Shown here piece after piece: positions 36,219-44,719 of a stretch of DNA of 64,000 nucleotides (positions are counted from its first letter, which is position 1; each line of letters starts with the position of its first letter). Below the pieces are notes generated by a model that did no database searches, was not told the DNA's origin, and worked only from the letters and a program-made list of their open reading frames with translations. Both the position numbers and the translations under genes were made by a program. Source of the stretch: Streptomyces aurantiacus (GTDB taxonomy: Bacteria > Actinomycetota > Actinomycetes > Streptomycetales > Streptomycetaceae); the NCBI RefSeq assembly GCF_027107535.1, contig NZ_CP114283.1, positions 6,758,001 through 6,822,000 on the forward strand, in the 5' to 3' direction.

Positions 36219-37204
36219 GGGCGGGGCTCCCCTCCGCGGGCGCGTTCCCGCGCGGCGTCGATCACGGCCCAGGCTGCGGCGGCGTCCTGGACGCCGAGGC
36301 CGACGCTGTTGTAGTAGACGATGTCCCGCGCGCTCGTCCGTGCTTCGCGGCGGCCCGTGAGCACGGCGCCGAGCGGGATCAGGTCGTCGTGGGCGAGTGT
36401 TCCGGAGCGCAGCGCGTCCACCACGGGCCCGGCGTGTCCCGCCGCGGTCGCCGGATCGTCGACGACGACGGCGGCGGCTCTCCGGAGGACCGCGGGGTCG
36501 ACCTCGCTCCGGCTCGGTTCGAAGGAGCCGACGCTCACGACCGTGCATCCCGGCGCGAGCCATTCGCCCCGGACGACGGGTGTCCTGCTGAGGGTGCAGG
36601 CCGCGACCATGGGCAGTCCGGCCACGGCCTCCTCCGGCAAGTCCACGGCCTCGACGCTGATGGCGAGTTCGGCGGCGAGCAGCCGGGCCGCCCGGTCGCG
36701 CCGGTCCGGGGTGGGACTCCACAGCCGTACCGCTCGCAGGTCCCGCACCCGGGCGACGGACCGCGCGTGGGCGAGGGCCTGCGTGCCGGAGCCGAGGAGT
36801 CCGAGTTCGGCGCTGTCGGGGGTGGCGAGCGCGTCGAGGGCCACCGCGCTCGCGGCGGCCGTGCGCAGGGTCGTCACCTCCGTGCCGTCCATGACGGCGA
36901 CGAGGCGCCCGGTGACCGGGTCGAGGGCGTTGATCACGGCGTGCACGGTCGGCAGTCCGCCGGCCGCGTTGCCCGGGTTGACGCTGCCGAACTTGGCCAC
37001 GGCCCCGGTGTCCGCGGACAGCCGCGCGAGGTAGGCGAACACGACGCTGTCGTCGAGCCCGCTCGGGTGCATGATCTTCCCCGGCAGCTCGGCGGTGCCG
37101 TCGCCGAGTGCGGTGAAGGCGGCCCGCTGGGAGCGGATCGCGGCGTCGGTGTCGAGCAGGCCGGCCACCTGGTCGCGGGAGAGATGGAGGACGTCGTCGG
37201 TCAC
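36215..37204 (-). CDS. Ornithine cyclodeaminase/mu-crystallin family protein
   Basis: A 329-residue NAD(P)-dependent enzyme. The K-x-G motif AKFGSVNPGN (Lys near residue 70), the MDGTEVTTLRTAAASAVA helix and the Rossmann GLLGSGTQALAHA are intact. Relatives are ornithine or lysine cyclodeaminases (proline, pipecolate) and ketimine reductases. With saccharopine enzymes downstream, lysine-to-pipecolate or reduction of a cyclic imine fits. The GTG at 37204 follows GAAGAGGG. First gene of the operon. Confidence 0.9.
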   Translation of the reverse strand: MTDDVLHLSRDQVAGLLDTDAAIRSQRAAFTALGDGTAELPGKIMHPSGLDDSVVFAYLARLSADTGAVAKFGSVNPGNAAGGLPTVHAVINALDPVTGRLVAVMDGTEVTTLRTAAASAVALDALATPDSAELGLLGSGTQALAHARSVARVRDLRAVRLWSPTPDRRDRAARLLAAELAISVEAVDLPEEAVAGLPMVAACTLSRTPVVRGEWLAPGCTVVSVGSFEPSRSEVDPAVLRRAAAVVVDDPATAAGHAGPVVDALRSGTLAHDDLIPLGAVLTGRREARTSARDIVYYNSVGLGVQDAAAAWAVIDAARERARGGEPRP

Positions 37205-37266
37205 CCCTCTTCCCTTCCCCCGTCCGTACCGGTCTCACCACGTCCCGGGCGTCCGGGTGACGTGCC

Positions 37267-37311
37267 CGGCCGCCGCGCGCCGCAGGGGAGGTCGGCGGCG
37301 CGGGGCGGCCG
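37267..37311. terminator. Large GC hairpin between ribA-like gene and lysine-type operon
   Basis: A 17-bp stem with one mismatch (37267-37283 with 37295-37311) and an 11-base loop lies 13 bases after the GTP cyclohydrolase stop. It likely ends that transcript before the next operon starts on the same strand. Confidence 0.7.
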
Positions 37312-37324
37312 GGGCCGGGGCGCC

Positions 37325-37984
37325 TCAGACGCGGTGGCCCACGACGGCGTCCAGGTGGGGCAGATCGTGGTCCAGACGCTCGCGCTTGGTGCGGAGGTAG
37401 GTGATGTTGTCGTCGCAGGGCGGGATCAGCAGCGGCACCTGCGCGTCGACCTCGATGCCGTTGCGGAGCAACGCCTCCCGCTTGCGCGGGTTGTTGGACA
37501 GCAGTCTCACCGAGCGGACGCCGAGGTCGTGCAGGATGTCCGCGGCCACGCCGTAGTCACGGGCGTCCACGGGCAGTCCGAGCGCGAGGTTCGCCTCGAC
37601 CGTGTCGAGGCCCTCCGCCTGGAGCTTCATCGCCTGGAGCTTGGCCAGCAGACCGATGCCACGACCCTCGTGCCCCCGGAGGTAGATCAGAATGCCGCGG
37701 CCCTCCGCCGCGATCTTCCGCAGTGCGGTGGAGAGCTGGGGTCCGCACTCGCAGTGCCGGGACCCGAACGCGTCGCCGGTCAGGCACTCGGAGTGCAGCC
37801 GGGCGAGCATTCCCTCCTCCCGGATGTCACCGTATACCAGGGCCACTTGTTCGTCTCCGCGGGTACGGTCCAGGTAGCCGACGGCCTGGAAATCCCCGTA
37901 CACCGTGGGCAGCGGGGCATTCACGACCCGCTCGACGCCTGCGGAGTGGGATTTCCCGGCGAGTACGCCATCTATTTCTGTCAT
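37325..37984 (-). CDS. GTP cyclohydrolase II variant (Tyr-to-Met, FAPy-forming type)
   Basis: A 219-residue GCH II. Zinc ligands C67, C78 and C80 and the YLRGHEGRGIGL loop are intact, so the ring-opening chemistry should work. The residue equal to E. coli RibA Tyr105 is Met119 (in LQAMKLQ). In S. coelicolor the paralogue SCO6655 carries the same Tyr-to-Met change and was reported to stop at the formylated intermediate FAPy instead of releasing formate. The gene stands alone, without other riboflavin genes, and is divergent by 39 bases from a creatininase-family gene that could remove the formyl group. ATG 37984 has a weak AGGA site. A role outside riboflavin synthesis is inferred. Confidence 0.9.
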   Translation of the reverse strand: MTEIDGVLAGKSHSAGVERVVNAPLPTVYGDFQAVGYLDRTRGDEQVALVYGDIREEGMLARLHSECLTGDAFGSRHCECGPQLSTALRKIAAEGRGILIYLRGHEGRGIGLLAKLQAMKLQAEGLDTVEANLALGLPVDARDYGVAADILHDLGVRSVRLLSNNPRKREALLRNGIEVDAQVPLLIPPCDDNITYLRTKRERLDHDLPHLDAVVGHRV

Positions 37985-38023
37985 GATTCTGGTTCCTAAG
38001 CAGAGACGAAAGGTCGCGAGAAC

Positions 38024-38815
38024 ATGGTCAATTCGGGCGGTTCGGAAATACGGCTCACGATGTCAGGTCCGTTGCCGGTGGACACCACGGAAGACGTACG
38101 GGCACGAGGCGCCGATGTCGCCCGGCAGGTCGCCGTGCTCCCCGTGGGCAGCTTCGAGCAGCACGGTGCGTATCTTCCGCTGTCGACCGACACGCTCGTC
38201 GCGTGTGCGATCGCCCGGGAGGTCGCTGCAGCATTCCCCGTTCACCTCCTTCCTCCGGTGACGATCTCCTGCTCGCACGAACACGCGGCCTGGCCGGGAA
38301 CGGTGAGCATTTCCTCCGTGACACTCCATGCGATGGTGCGGGACATAGCCGAATCGCTGCGCCGCTCCGGGGTGGACACGCTCGTACTGATCAATGGTCA
38401 TGGCGGAAATTACGTACTGGGAAATGTAGTTCAGGAATCCTCCGCGGCCGGCGCTCGAATGGCTCTGTTCCCGGCGGCCGAGGACTGGGAGGCGGCACGG
38501 GTGGCGGCAGGGGTGGAGACCTCGCTGCTCACTGATATGCATGCGGGGGAAATTGAGACCTCCATTCTGCTGCACACGGATCCGGAATTCCTCAGGCCTG
38601 GCTACGAGACCTCCGACTTCGTCGCCGACGACCGTCGGCAGCTGCTCTCTCTCGGCATGTCGGCCTATACCAAGTCCGGTGTCATCGGACGCCCTTCGAG
38701 GGCGTCCGCGGGGAAGGGGAAGGAACTGCTGGCCTCGCTCGCCGACTCCTTCGGAGCGTACTTCTCGCTGCTGACATCGGAGTCCGGACTGCCGCCGGTG
38801 GTCGATTCGCACTGA
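38024..38815 (+). CDS. Creatininase-family amidohydrolase (possible FAPy deformylase)
   Basis: A 263-residue metal-dependent amidohydrolase. Ligand residues follow the family pattern: E45 and H47 in GSFEQHG, D56, H126 in NGHGGN, and the DMHAGEIETS segment with E176/E178. The family includes creatininase, MftE and the archaeal ArfB, which hydrolyses the formamide of FAPy. Its divergence from a FAPy-type GTP cyclohydrolase favours an ArfB-like role; no mycofactocin genes are nearby. ATG 38024 or 38060 could be the start, neither with a strong ribosome site. Its last 151 bases overlap the flippase-like gene on the other strand. Codon use is somewhat less GC-biased than its neighbours (e.g. AAT TAC, GGA AAT). 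Confidence 0.85.
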   Translation: MVNSGGSEIRLTMSGPLPVDTTEDVRARGADVARQVAVLPVGSFEQHGAYLPLSTDTLVACAIAREVAAAFPVHLLPPVTISCSHEHAAWPGTVSISSVTLHAMVRDIAESLRRSGVDTLVLINGHGGNYVLGNVVQESSAAGARMALFPAAEDWEAARVAAGVETSLLTDMHAGEIETSILLHTDPEFLRPGYETSDFVADDRRQLLSLGMSAYTKSGVIGRPSRASAGKGKELLASLADSFGAYFSLLTSESGLPPVVDSH

Positions 38816-40035
38816 GCGTCCCCGTCCCCGTTCCCTTCCGCTTCCGCGCGGCCCGGCTTCCGTGCTCCCGGCGACCGCGGGACCGGTCCGGCCGCCGCGC
38901 CGTCCTCACGCGGGCTCCGCAGTCCCCCGTACCAACGCGCCACCAGTACGGCGACACCGGGCAGGCTCGCGGCGAAGCTGAGCACGCCGTAGACGACGGC
39001 CACGGTCAGGCCCTGGGTCGCGCCGAGGCCCGCGGCGCCGAACGCCCAGGCGGTGACGCCCTCCCTCGGCCCCCAGCCGCCGACGTTCAGCGGCAGGCTC
39101 ATGGCGATCAGGGCCAGCAGCGCCAGCGGCACCAACTCGGCGGCGGACGCGGCGGACCCGGCGACCCGGGCCGCGAGCAGGAACATCAGGACGTGCCCCG
39201 CGAGCACCACGACGGACGAGATCACCACGCCCGGCCAGCTCCCGCGCGCCAGCAGTGCTCCGCGCGCCTCGGCGAGCGTGGCACGAACGGCCCGGCGGCG
39301 GCGGGACGTACGGGGCGATCTGCCCCGGCCCCGGACGGCGCCCACGGTGACGACCCCGCACAGCGAGACGACGGCCAGCAGCAGGGCGAGGTGCCGGGTC
39401 TGGGACAGGACCGGCGAGGGCTGTGTGAGCAGTACGGCCACACCCACCACGGCCAGGACCACCTGGCCCGCGACCCGCTCCAGGACGACGGCGCGTACTC
39501 CGCGGCCGACGTCCCCGGCGCTCTGCCCGTGCCGTACCGCCCGGTGCACGTCGCCGAGGACCCCGCCCGGCAGCGCCGCGTTGAGGAACAGCGCGCGGTA
39601 GTAGTCCGCGACGGCCGGGCCCAGCGGGAGCCTGAGCCGCAGGCCGCGGGCCACCACGCACCAGCGCCAGGCGCTGAACACCGTGGTGAGCACGCCGATG
39701 CCGAGCGCCGCGAGGAGCGTGAGCGAGTCGATGCGGCGCAGGCCGTCGAGGAAGACGCCGGTCCCCAGCCGCCAGGTCAGCACGGTGAGGATGACGACAC
39801 CGGCGATCGTGCCGAAGTGGGTGCGCAGGATCCGGGAGTCGAGGCGGGCGCGGACACGGCCCAGGAGGCCGGCCCCGCCGCCGTGCGGGCGCACGGCGGG
39901 CGGGCCGCTCTTCGCGGCGGTCCGCGACCGCGGCGCCGTCGCGTCGGCGCCGCGGTCGCGGACCGCCGCCGACAGTTCGTCGTCCAGGGCGGCCAGTGAC
40001 CGCGCCTCCTCTTCCGCCACGGCCTGCGCGCCCAT
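38665..40035 (-). CDS. Flippase-like membrane protein (lysylphosphatidylglycerol-synthase TM family)
   Basis: A 456-residue polytopic protein of the UPF0104/AglD-type family, with about eight hydrophobic segments between residues 75 and 395. The conserved YYRALFLNAALPGGVLGDVHRA and LPLNVGGWGPREG regions match the LPG-synthase transmembrane domain; the catalytic GNAT-like domain of MprF is missing. Such stand-alone domains are thought to move or modify lipid-linked compounds. The N-terminus has an Arg/Asp-rich repeat with an 18-base inverted repeat (39915-39965 region) in the DNA. ATG 40035 overlaps the methyltransferase stop by one base (TGATG), implying coupling. Its tail runs 151 bases into the opposite creatininase gene. 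Confidence 0.85.
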   Translation of the reverse strand: MGAQAVAEEEARSLAALDDELSAAVRDRGADATAPRSRTAAKSGPPAVRPHGGGAGLLGRVRARLDSRILRTHFGTIAGVVILTVLTWRLGTGVFLDGLRRIDSLTLLAALGIGVLTTVFSAWRWCVVARGLRLRLPLGPAVADYYRALFLNAALPGGVLGDVHRAVRHGQSAGDVGRGVRAVVLERVAGQVVLAVVGVAVLLTQPSPVLSQTRHLALLLAVVSLCGVVTVGAVRGRGRSPRTSRRRRAVRATLAEARGALLARGSWPGVVISSVVVLAGHVLMFLLAARVAGSAASAAELVPLALLALIAMSLPLNVGGWGPREGVTAWAFGAAGLGATQGLTVAVVYGVLSFAASLPGVAVLVARWYGGLRSPREDGAAAGPVPRSPGARKPGRAEAEGNGDGDAQCESTTGGSPDSDVSSEKYAPKESASEASSSFPFPADALEGRPMTPDLV

Positions 40036-41027
40036 CACACTTCCCCGCCCGGGCGGGCCAGCGCGAGCAGGTCGCTGTGGTGGACCACCGCGCGCAGCTC
40101 CCCCGCCTCGCACGCCGTGAGGCGCTCCTGGAGGTAGGCCGCCGCCGGGCCGGCCAGTTCCGGGCGCTGTTCGACGGCCGCGCCGACCCAGCCGCGCAGC
40201 CACTCCGCCGTCAGCGCGGACTCGTCGGGTCCGAGGCGCCACGCGCTGGGGTGCACCCGTACCGTCGCGCCGTGCCGGGCGAAGGCGTCGCAGGCCGCGT
40301 TGATCGCTTCGGGGCCGAGCAGGTCTCCGCGCCGCTGGTGGTCGTTGAACGCCTCGGCGATCTCGGCGTCCAGCGGATGGGCCGGGGTCAGTTCGACCCG
40401 TCCGACCACCGAGAGTGTGAGGAGGGCGGGGCAGCCGGCCCCGGCGCAGGCCGCGGCCAGTGTCTCGATCTCGTCGGGGGTGAGGACGTCCAGCAGCGCG
40501 GAGGCCGTCACCAGCGAGGCGCCGGCCAGGGCGTCCGCGGTGAGCCGGCCGACGTCGCCGCGCTGCGTCTCCACCGTGACCCGGCTGCCGTCGGCGGCCG
40601 AACGGGGTGACCCGACGGCGGCGAAGTGCAGCAGGTACGGGTCGTGGTCGTGCAGCACCCAGTGCTGGGGCCCGTCGAGCCGGGGCGCGAGCCAGCGTCC
40701 CATGGATCCGGTGCCGCAGCCGAGATCGTGGATGACGAACCCGTTGGCCCGCCGGGGCAGGTTCGCGAGCCGGATCCGCAGGGGATCGAGCAGCTCGGAG
40801 GCCCGGGCCGAGGCGTCGACGCCCTCGCGCAGCTGAAGCCACTCGGGGGCGTAACGGGTGGTGTCGTCGGTGGCTTCGCCGCGGGTGCGGTCGCCGAGCC
40901 GAATCGTTCCTGTGTCCCGTCCGCCGTCCACGGCCCCGGAACCGGCCTGCGTCATGTCGCCCGGTCCCGGCGCGGTCGTCGTAGCGGCCCCCGGAACCCC
41001 TGTCGGCGTGGTGCTCGTTCCGCTCAT
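40035..41027 (-). CDS. Class I SAM-dependent methyltransferase
   Basis: A 330-residue protein. The first 55 residues are Thr/Gly/Pro-rich and probably disordered. Motif I FVIHDLGCGTGSMGRWL near residue 97 binds SAM, with VLHDHDPYLL as the acidic loop and ASLVTASALLDVLTPDE as motif post II. Substrate unknown; operon context suggests the cluster metabolite. ATG 41027 overlaps the glycosyltransferase gene by 4 bases and has GGAGG upstream; the stop overlaps the flippase start. Confidence 0.9.
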   Translation of the reverse strand: MSGTSTTPTGVPGAATTTAPGPGDMTQAGSGAVDGGRDTGTIRLGDRTRGEATDDTTRYAPEWLQLREGVDASARASELLDPLRIRLANLPRRANGFVIHDLGCGTGSMGRWLAPRLDGPQHWVLHDHDPYLLHFAAVGSPRSAADGSRVTVETQRGDVGRLTADALAGASLVTASALLDVLTPDEIETLAAACAGAGCPALLTLSVVGRVELTPAHPLDAEIAEAFNDHQRRGDLLGPEAINAACDAFARHGATVRVHPSAWRLGPDESALTAEWLRGWVGAAVEQRPELAGPAAAYLQERLTACEAGELRAVVHHSDLLALARPGGEV

Positions 41028-42151
41028 GCCGCCCCCCTCCTTGCCTCGCTCTTCAGTCGCCCCAGGACACCCGACAGACTCCGGGCCGTGGTGGCCCAGC
41101 CTCCCAGGGACGCCCGGCGGGCCCGCGCGGCGGCCTTGAGGCGCCGGCGTACGTCTGCCTCGTCGAACCAGCCTCGCAGTTCCGCGGCGAGGGCCGCGGG
41201 ATTCTCCGGCGGGACGAGCAGGCCGGGCACCCCGCCGTCGGGTGCGCGCCCGACCGCTTCGGGGAGCCCGCCGACGTCCGTGGCCAGCACGGGAATCCCG
41301 CGGGCGAGCGCCTCGGTGACGGCCATGCCGTACGTCTCCGCGTACGAGGTGAGGACCATCAGGTCGGCGGAGGCGTAGCTCGCGTCGAGTGCGGCGCCCG
41401 ACTGGGGGCCGGCGAGGTGCAGCCGGTCGCCGAGGCCGTGTTCGTCGATCAGGTTCCGCAGTCCGGCCACGTACTCGGGGTCCTGGTTGAGGCCGCCGAC
41501 GAGGACGCAGCTCCAGCGCAGGTCGGTGACGGTGGCGAGGGCCTCGACGAGACGGTGCTGTCCCTTGCGCGGGGTGACCGAGGCCACGCACAGCAGTCTC
41601 GACACGCCGTCGGTGCCGGGTGCGAGCGGAGCGATGTCGGCGCCGGGGGCGGCGACATGGACCCGGTCGGGCGCCAGTCCGTGGTGGGCGACGAGTCTGC
41701 GGGCCGCCCACTCGCTGGTGGCGACGACGGCCGGCACGGCACGCAGGGTGCGGCGCTCCCGGGCGTCCAGGTCCGCGGCCAGCGCGGGCGTGAGCCCCGT
41801 CTCGTCACCGAGCGGCAGATGCACGAGGACGACCAGGCGCAGGCGTCCGGCCTCCGGGATGACGATCTCGGGGACCGAGCAGGCGACCAGACCGTCGAGG
41901 AGTACGACGGTGCCGTCGGCCAGGTCCGCGAGGGTGCGGGCCAGTTCGGCACGGGCCGGGGCTCCGGGCTGGGGCCAGCTGCCGTCGATGGCGTGCTTGT
42001 GCACCTGCCAGCCGAAGCCGGGCAGGTCGAGGCTGACCCGGGCGTCGTACACGTTGCCGCCGCTGGGCATGGTCGGGTCGTCCACTCCGCCGGGCATCAC
42101 GAAGTGCATGGCGCGCAGGGACATGGGGATGATGTCGGCGTGGTGGTTCAC
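41024..42151 (-). CDS. Glycosyltransferase family 4
   Basis: A 375-residue GT-B enzyme. The C-terminal half shows [19 protein letters not shown] (phosphate-binding) and the E-x7-E motif [16 protein letters not shown], diagnostic of GT4 retaining transferases. No signal or membrane segment. The GTG at 42151 overlaps the stop of the pterin-synthase-like gene by 4 bases (GTGA). Sugar donor and acceptor are unknown; the neighbouring CDP-alcohol phosphatidyltransferase and flippase make a lipid-linked acceptor possible. Confidence 0.9.
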   Translation of the reverse strand: MNHHADIIPMSLRAMHFVMPGGVDDPTMPSGGNVYDARVSLDLPGFGWQVHKHAIDGSWPQPGAPARAELARTLADLADGTVVLLDGLVACSVPEIVIPEAGRLRLVVLVHLPLGDETGLTPALAADLDARERRTLRAVPAVVATSEWAARRLVAHHGLAPDRVHVAAPGADIAPLAPGTDGVSRLLCVASVTPRKGQHRLVEALATVTDLRWSCVLVGGLNQDPEYVAGLRNLIDEHGLGDRLHLAGPQSGAALDASYASADLMVLTSYAETYGMAVTEALARGIPVLATDVGGLPEAVGRAPDGGVPGLLVPPENPAALAAELRGWFDEADVRRRLKAAARARRASLGGWATTARSLSGVLGRLKSEARRGAA

Positions 42152-42546
42152 AGCGCACGCTCGTAACTCGCCCAGGCGATGTGCGACTCGTGCAGGGTGA
42201 CCGTGATGCCGGCCAGGCCGCGGGCTCCCTCGCCCAGCGCCCCCTTCTCCACGCGCTCGGCGAGGCGGTCGGCGACGACCTTGGCCAGGAACTCCGTGGA
42301 GGTGTTGGTGTCGGCGAACACCGGCTCGTTGTCGAGGTTGCGGTAGTTCATCTCGGCCACCACCTCCCCGAGTTCCCTGGTGGCCAGTCCGATGTCGACG
42401 ACGATGTTGTCGTCGTCCAGCTCGGCGCGGCGGAACGTGGCGTCCACGAGGAACGTCGCTCCGTGAAGGCGCTGCGCGGGTCCGAAGACCTCTCCGCGGA
42501 AGCTGTGGGCGATCATCAGGTGATCGCGGACGGTGATGCTGAACAA
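42148..42546 (-). CDS. 6-pyruvoyl-tetrahydropterin synthase/QueD-fold protein with altered active site
   Basis: A 132-residue T-fold protein. The overall pattern of PTPS/QueD is clear: IAHSF near residue 13, LHG at 27-29, and the substrate-anchoring Glu E120 in LHESH. Key residues are not: A30 replaces the third zinc histidine (HGH is HGA), A24 replaces the catalytic cysteine, and the Asp-His pair of the triad reads N67-Y68 (MNYRNLD). A standard PTPS or carboxytetrahydropterin synthase reaction is therefore unlikely; it may bind a pyrimidine or pterin and do other chemistry. The start is a TTG at 42546 with a strong GGAGGG 7 bases upstream. First gene of the operon to 38665. Confidence 0.85.
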   Translation of the reverse strand: MFSITVRDHLMIAHSFRGEVFGPAQRLHGATFLVDATFRRAELDDDNIVVDIGLATRELGEVVAEMNYRNLDNEPVFADTNTSTEFLAKVVADRLAERVEKGALGEGARGLAGITVTLHESHIAWASYERAL

Positions 42547-42812
42547 CGGACGACCCTCCAGGTGCGGCGCGTCTGACCCCTCTGCCGGGGCGTGCCGTGT
42601 AGTACGGCCGGTCCGTTCTCCGTGTTCAGGGGGTTCGGGGCGGAGTTTCGGACAGGGTGCCCGGGACAGGGCGGCCAGGGGCGCGTAGTGCGAACTTGAT
42701 TACCGACGTGCGGATTCGCTCCGCTCGGGGCGTGCGACCGGCGGCCGGCCCGGGAGGGCCGCCCGCGCCGGGCGCCGGGCGCGGGGCCGCGGATGTCACG
42801 GCCCCGTGCCGC

Positions 42813-43787
42813 TCAGGGGTAGCGGACCAGGTGGCACATGGCCGTCGTCTCTCCCGTGGTGAGCCCGGCCATCGCCTCGGGCAGGTCCTCGAAGGCGCAT
42901 TCGCCGGTGATCAGGGCGTCGAAGGCGGGATCCGCGAGGAGTTCGAGCGAGATGGCCAGCCGGTCGGCGTACGTGCGGCGGGAACTCCTGGCCGGTGAGA
43001 CGGACCCGACCTGGCTGCTGCGTATGACGAGGCGGCGGGAGTGGAACGCCTCGCCGAGCGGCAGGCTGACCTTCCGGTCGCCGTACCAGCTCAGTTCGAG
43101 GACGGTTCCCTCCGGGGCGAGGAGTTCGAGCGCGCGGGCGAGTCCGGCCTCGGTGGCGCTCGCGTGGACGACGAGGTCGCGGTCGCCCGCGGCGTCCTGC
43201 GGGAGGGCGAAATCGATGCCGAGGGCCCGCGCGAGGTCCGCGCGTGCCGGGTTGGCGTCGACGAGCTGGACCCGGGCGGCGGGATACCGGGCGAGGAGCG
43301 CGGCGACACTCGCGCCGACCATGCCCGCGCCGACCACGGAGATCCGGTCGCCGATCAGGGGCGCCGCGTCCCAGAGCGCGTTGACGGCGGTCTCCACGGT
43401 CCCGGCGAGCACGGCCCGCGCGGCGGGCACGTCGTCCGGTACGGGTGTGACGGCGCTCGCGGGGACGACGTACCGGCTCTGGTGCGGATAGAGACAGAAG
43501 ACGGTCCGTCCGACGAGTTCCGCGGGCCCCTCCTCCACGGTTCCGACATTCAGGTACCCGTACTTGACGGGCCCGGGGAAGTCCCCTTCCTGGAAGGGCG
43601 CCCGCATGGCGGCGTACTGACTCTCCGGCACCCCTCCGCGGAAGACGAGCGTCTCCGTTCCGCGGCTCACCCCCGAGAAGAGTGTTCGCACCAGGACCTC
43701 GCCCTCGGCGGGTTCCGGCAGGTGGGTGTCCCGGAGCTCGCCACGGCCGGGAGAGCTGAGCCAGAAGGCGCGGGCGGAGCGGTCCAT
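42813..43787 (-). CDS. MDR-family (zinc-type alcohol) dehydrogenase lacking zinc cysteines
   Basis: A 324-residue medium-chain dehydrogenase. Residues 20-110 form the GroES-like domain (LFSGVSRGTETLVFRGG); the Rossmann motif is ISVVGAGMVGASVAALL. The four structural-zinc cysteines and the usual catalytic cysteine are missing, as in zinc-independent branches. The H in CLYPHQSRY could still bind a metal. ATG 43787 is set by GGAGGATGCCGA; the open frame further upstream is ignored. It lies 266 bases upstream of the pterin-fold gene on the same strand, with hairpins between, so it may be a separate transcript. Divergent from the CDP-alcohol transferase gene across 144 bases. Confidence 0.87.
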   Translation of the reverse strand: MDRSARAFWLSSPGRGELRDTHLPEPAEGEVLVRTLFSGVSRGTETLVFRGGVPESQYAAMRAPFQEGDFPGPVKYGYLNVGTVEEGPAELVGRTVFCLYPHQSRYVVPASAVTPVPDDVPAARAVLAGTVETAVNALWDAAPLIGDRISVVGAGMVGASVAALLARYPAARVQLVDANPARADLARALGIDFALPQDAAGDRDLVVHASATEAGLARALELLAPEGTVLELSWYGDRKVSLPLGEAFHSRRLVIRSSQVGSVSPARSSRRTYADRLAISLELLADPAFDALITGECAFEDLPEAMAGLTTGETTAMCHLVRYP

Positions 43788-43931
43788 TCGGCATCCTCCT
43801 GAGTAGTCCATGTGAATGGGCTGAGCGGGCGGGCTGAACGATCGGGCGGCGAGCCACGTACCGACCTTTGCGAAGCCGCGCACAAGGTACGCGGCAATGA
43901 TCGTCTCTGTCACCTGGCCGGAGGATGTGCG

Positions 43932-44714
43932 GTGGCCCTGAACAACACGTACGACGCGAGGCTCTTGCAGCAGGAGACTGCCCTGGGAGCGGGCGTGCAG
44001 CTTCTGTTGCTGGCCGTGCTCGGCACGGCGATCGGCCTGGGCCCCGCGGGCTGGCTCACGGGGCTGGCCTTCGGCCTTGCGACGTGGGCGGTGCTCTCAC
44101 GCGCCCTGCACCGCTCGCGGCCTCGTTCCTTCGGGGTCGCGAACCGCGTGACGCTGGGTCGGGCCACCCTCGTCGGAGGGGTGACCGCCCTGGTCGCGGA
44201 CTCCTTCCAGAGTCCGCCGCCGGTGACGGTCCTGGTCGCGCTCACCGCGGTCGCCCTCATCCTCGACGCGGTCGACGGCAAGGTCGCCCGCCGCACCGGT
44301 TCCTCCACGGCGCTGGGGGCACGCTTCGACATGGAGGTCGACGCGTTCCTCATCCTGGTGCTCAGCGTGTACGTCGCCGCGTCGGTGGGCCCCTGGGCCC
44401 TCCTCATCGGCGCGATGCGCTACGCCTTCGTGGCGGCCGCCAAGTTCCTCCCGTGGCTCAACGGCACCCTCCCGCCGAGCACCGCCCGCAAGACGGTGGC
44501 GGCCCTCCAGGGAGTCCTGCTGCTGCTCGGCGGCTCCGGGATCCTTCCGTACGCCCTGACCTTCGGGGTCGTCGCCCTGGCCCTGGGCCTGCTGACCTGG
44601 TCGTTCGGCCGGGACATCGGGTGGTTGTGGCGGACGAGGGGCTCCGTCGAGCGCGAGGTGGCGCGCATCGAGGTGGAGCGCCTGCGCGAGACGGCGGGCG
44701 CGGGCGCCTCGTAG
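43932..44714 (+). CDS. CDP-alcohol phosphatidyltransferase family membrane protein
   Basis: A 260-residue membrane enzyme. The full signature D-x2-D-G-x2-A-R-x8-G-x3-D-x3-D is present (from LDAVDGKVAR to DMEVD, about residues 116-141), so both metal ions and the CDP group should bind. About six to eight hydrophobic helices. Family members join an alcohol (inositol, glycerol-P, choline) to a CDP-activated lipid; the alcohol here is unknown. The GTG at 43932 is fixed by GGAGGA with 6 bases between. It ends at the hairpin 44757-44796. Confidence 0.9.
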   Translation: MALNNTYDARLLQQETALGAGVQLLLLAVLGTAIGLGPAGWLTGLAFGLATWAVLSRALHRSRPRSFGVANRVTLGRATLVGGVTALVADSFQSPPPVTVLVALTAVALILDAVDGKVARRTGSSTALGARFDMEVDAFLILVLSVYVAASVGPWALLIGAMRYAFVAAAKFLPWLNGTLPPSTARKTVAALQGVLLLLGGSGILPYALTFGVVALALGLLTWSFGRDIGWLWRTRGSVEREVARIEVERLRETAGAGAS

Positions 44715-44719
44715 AGCGG

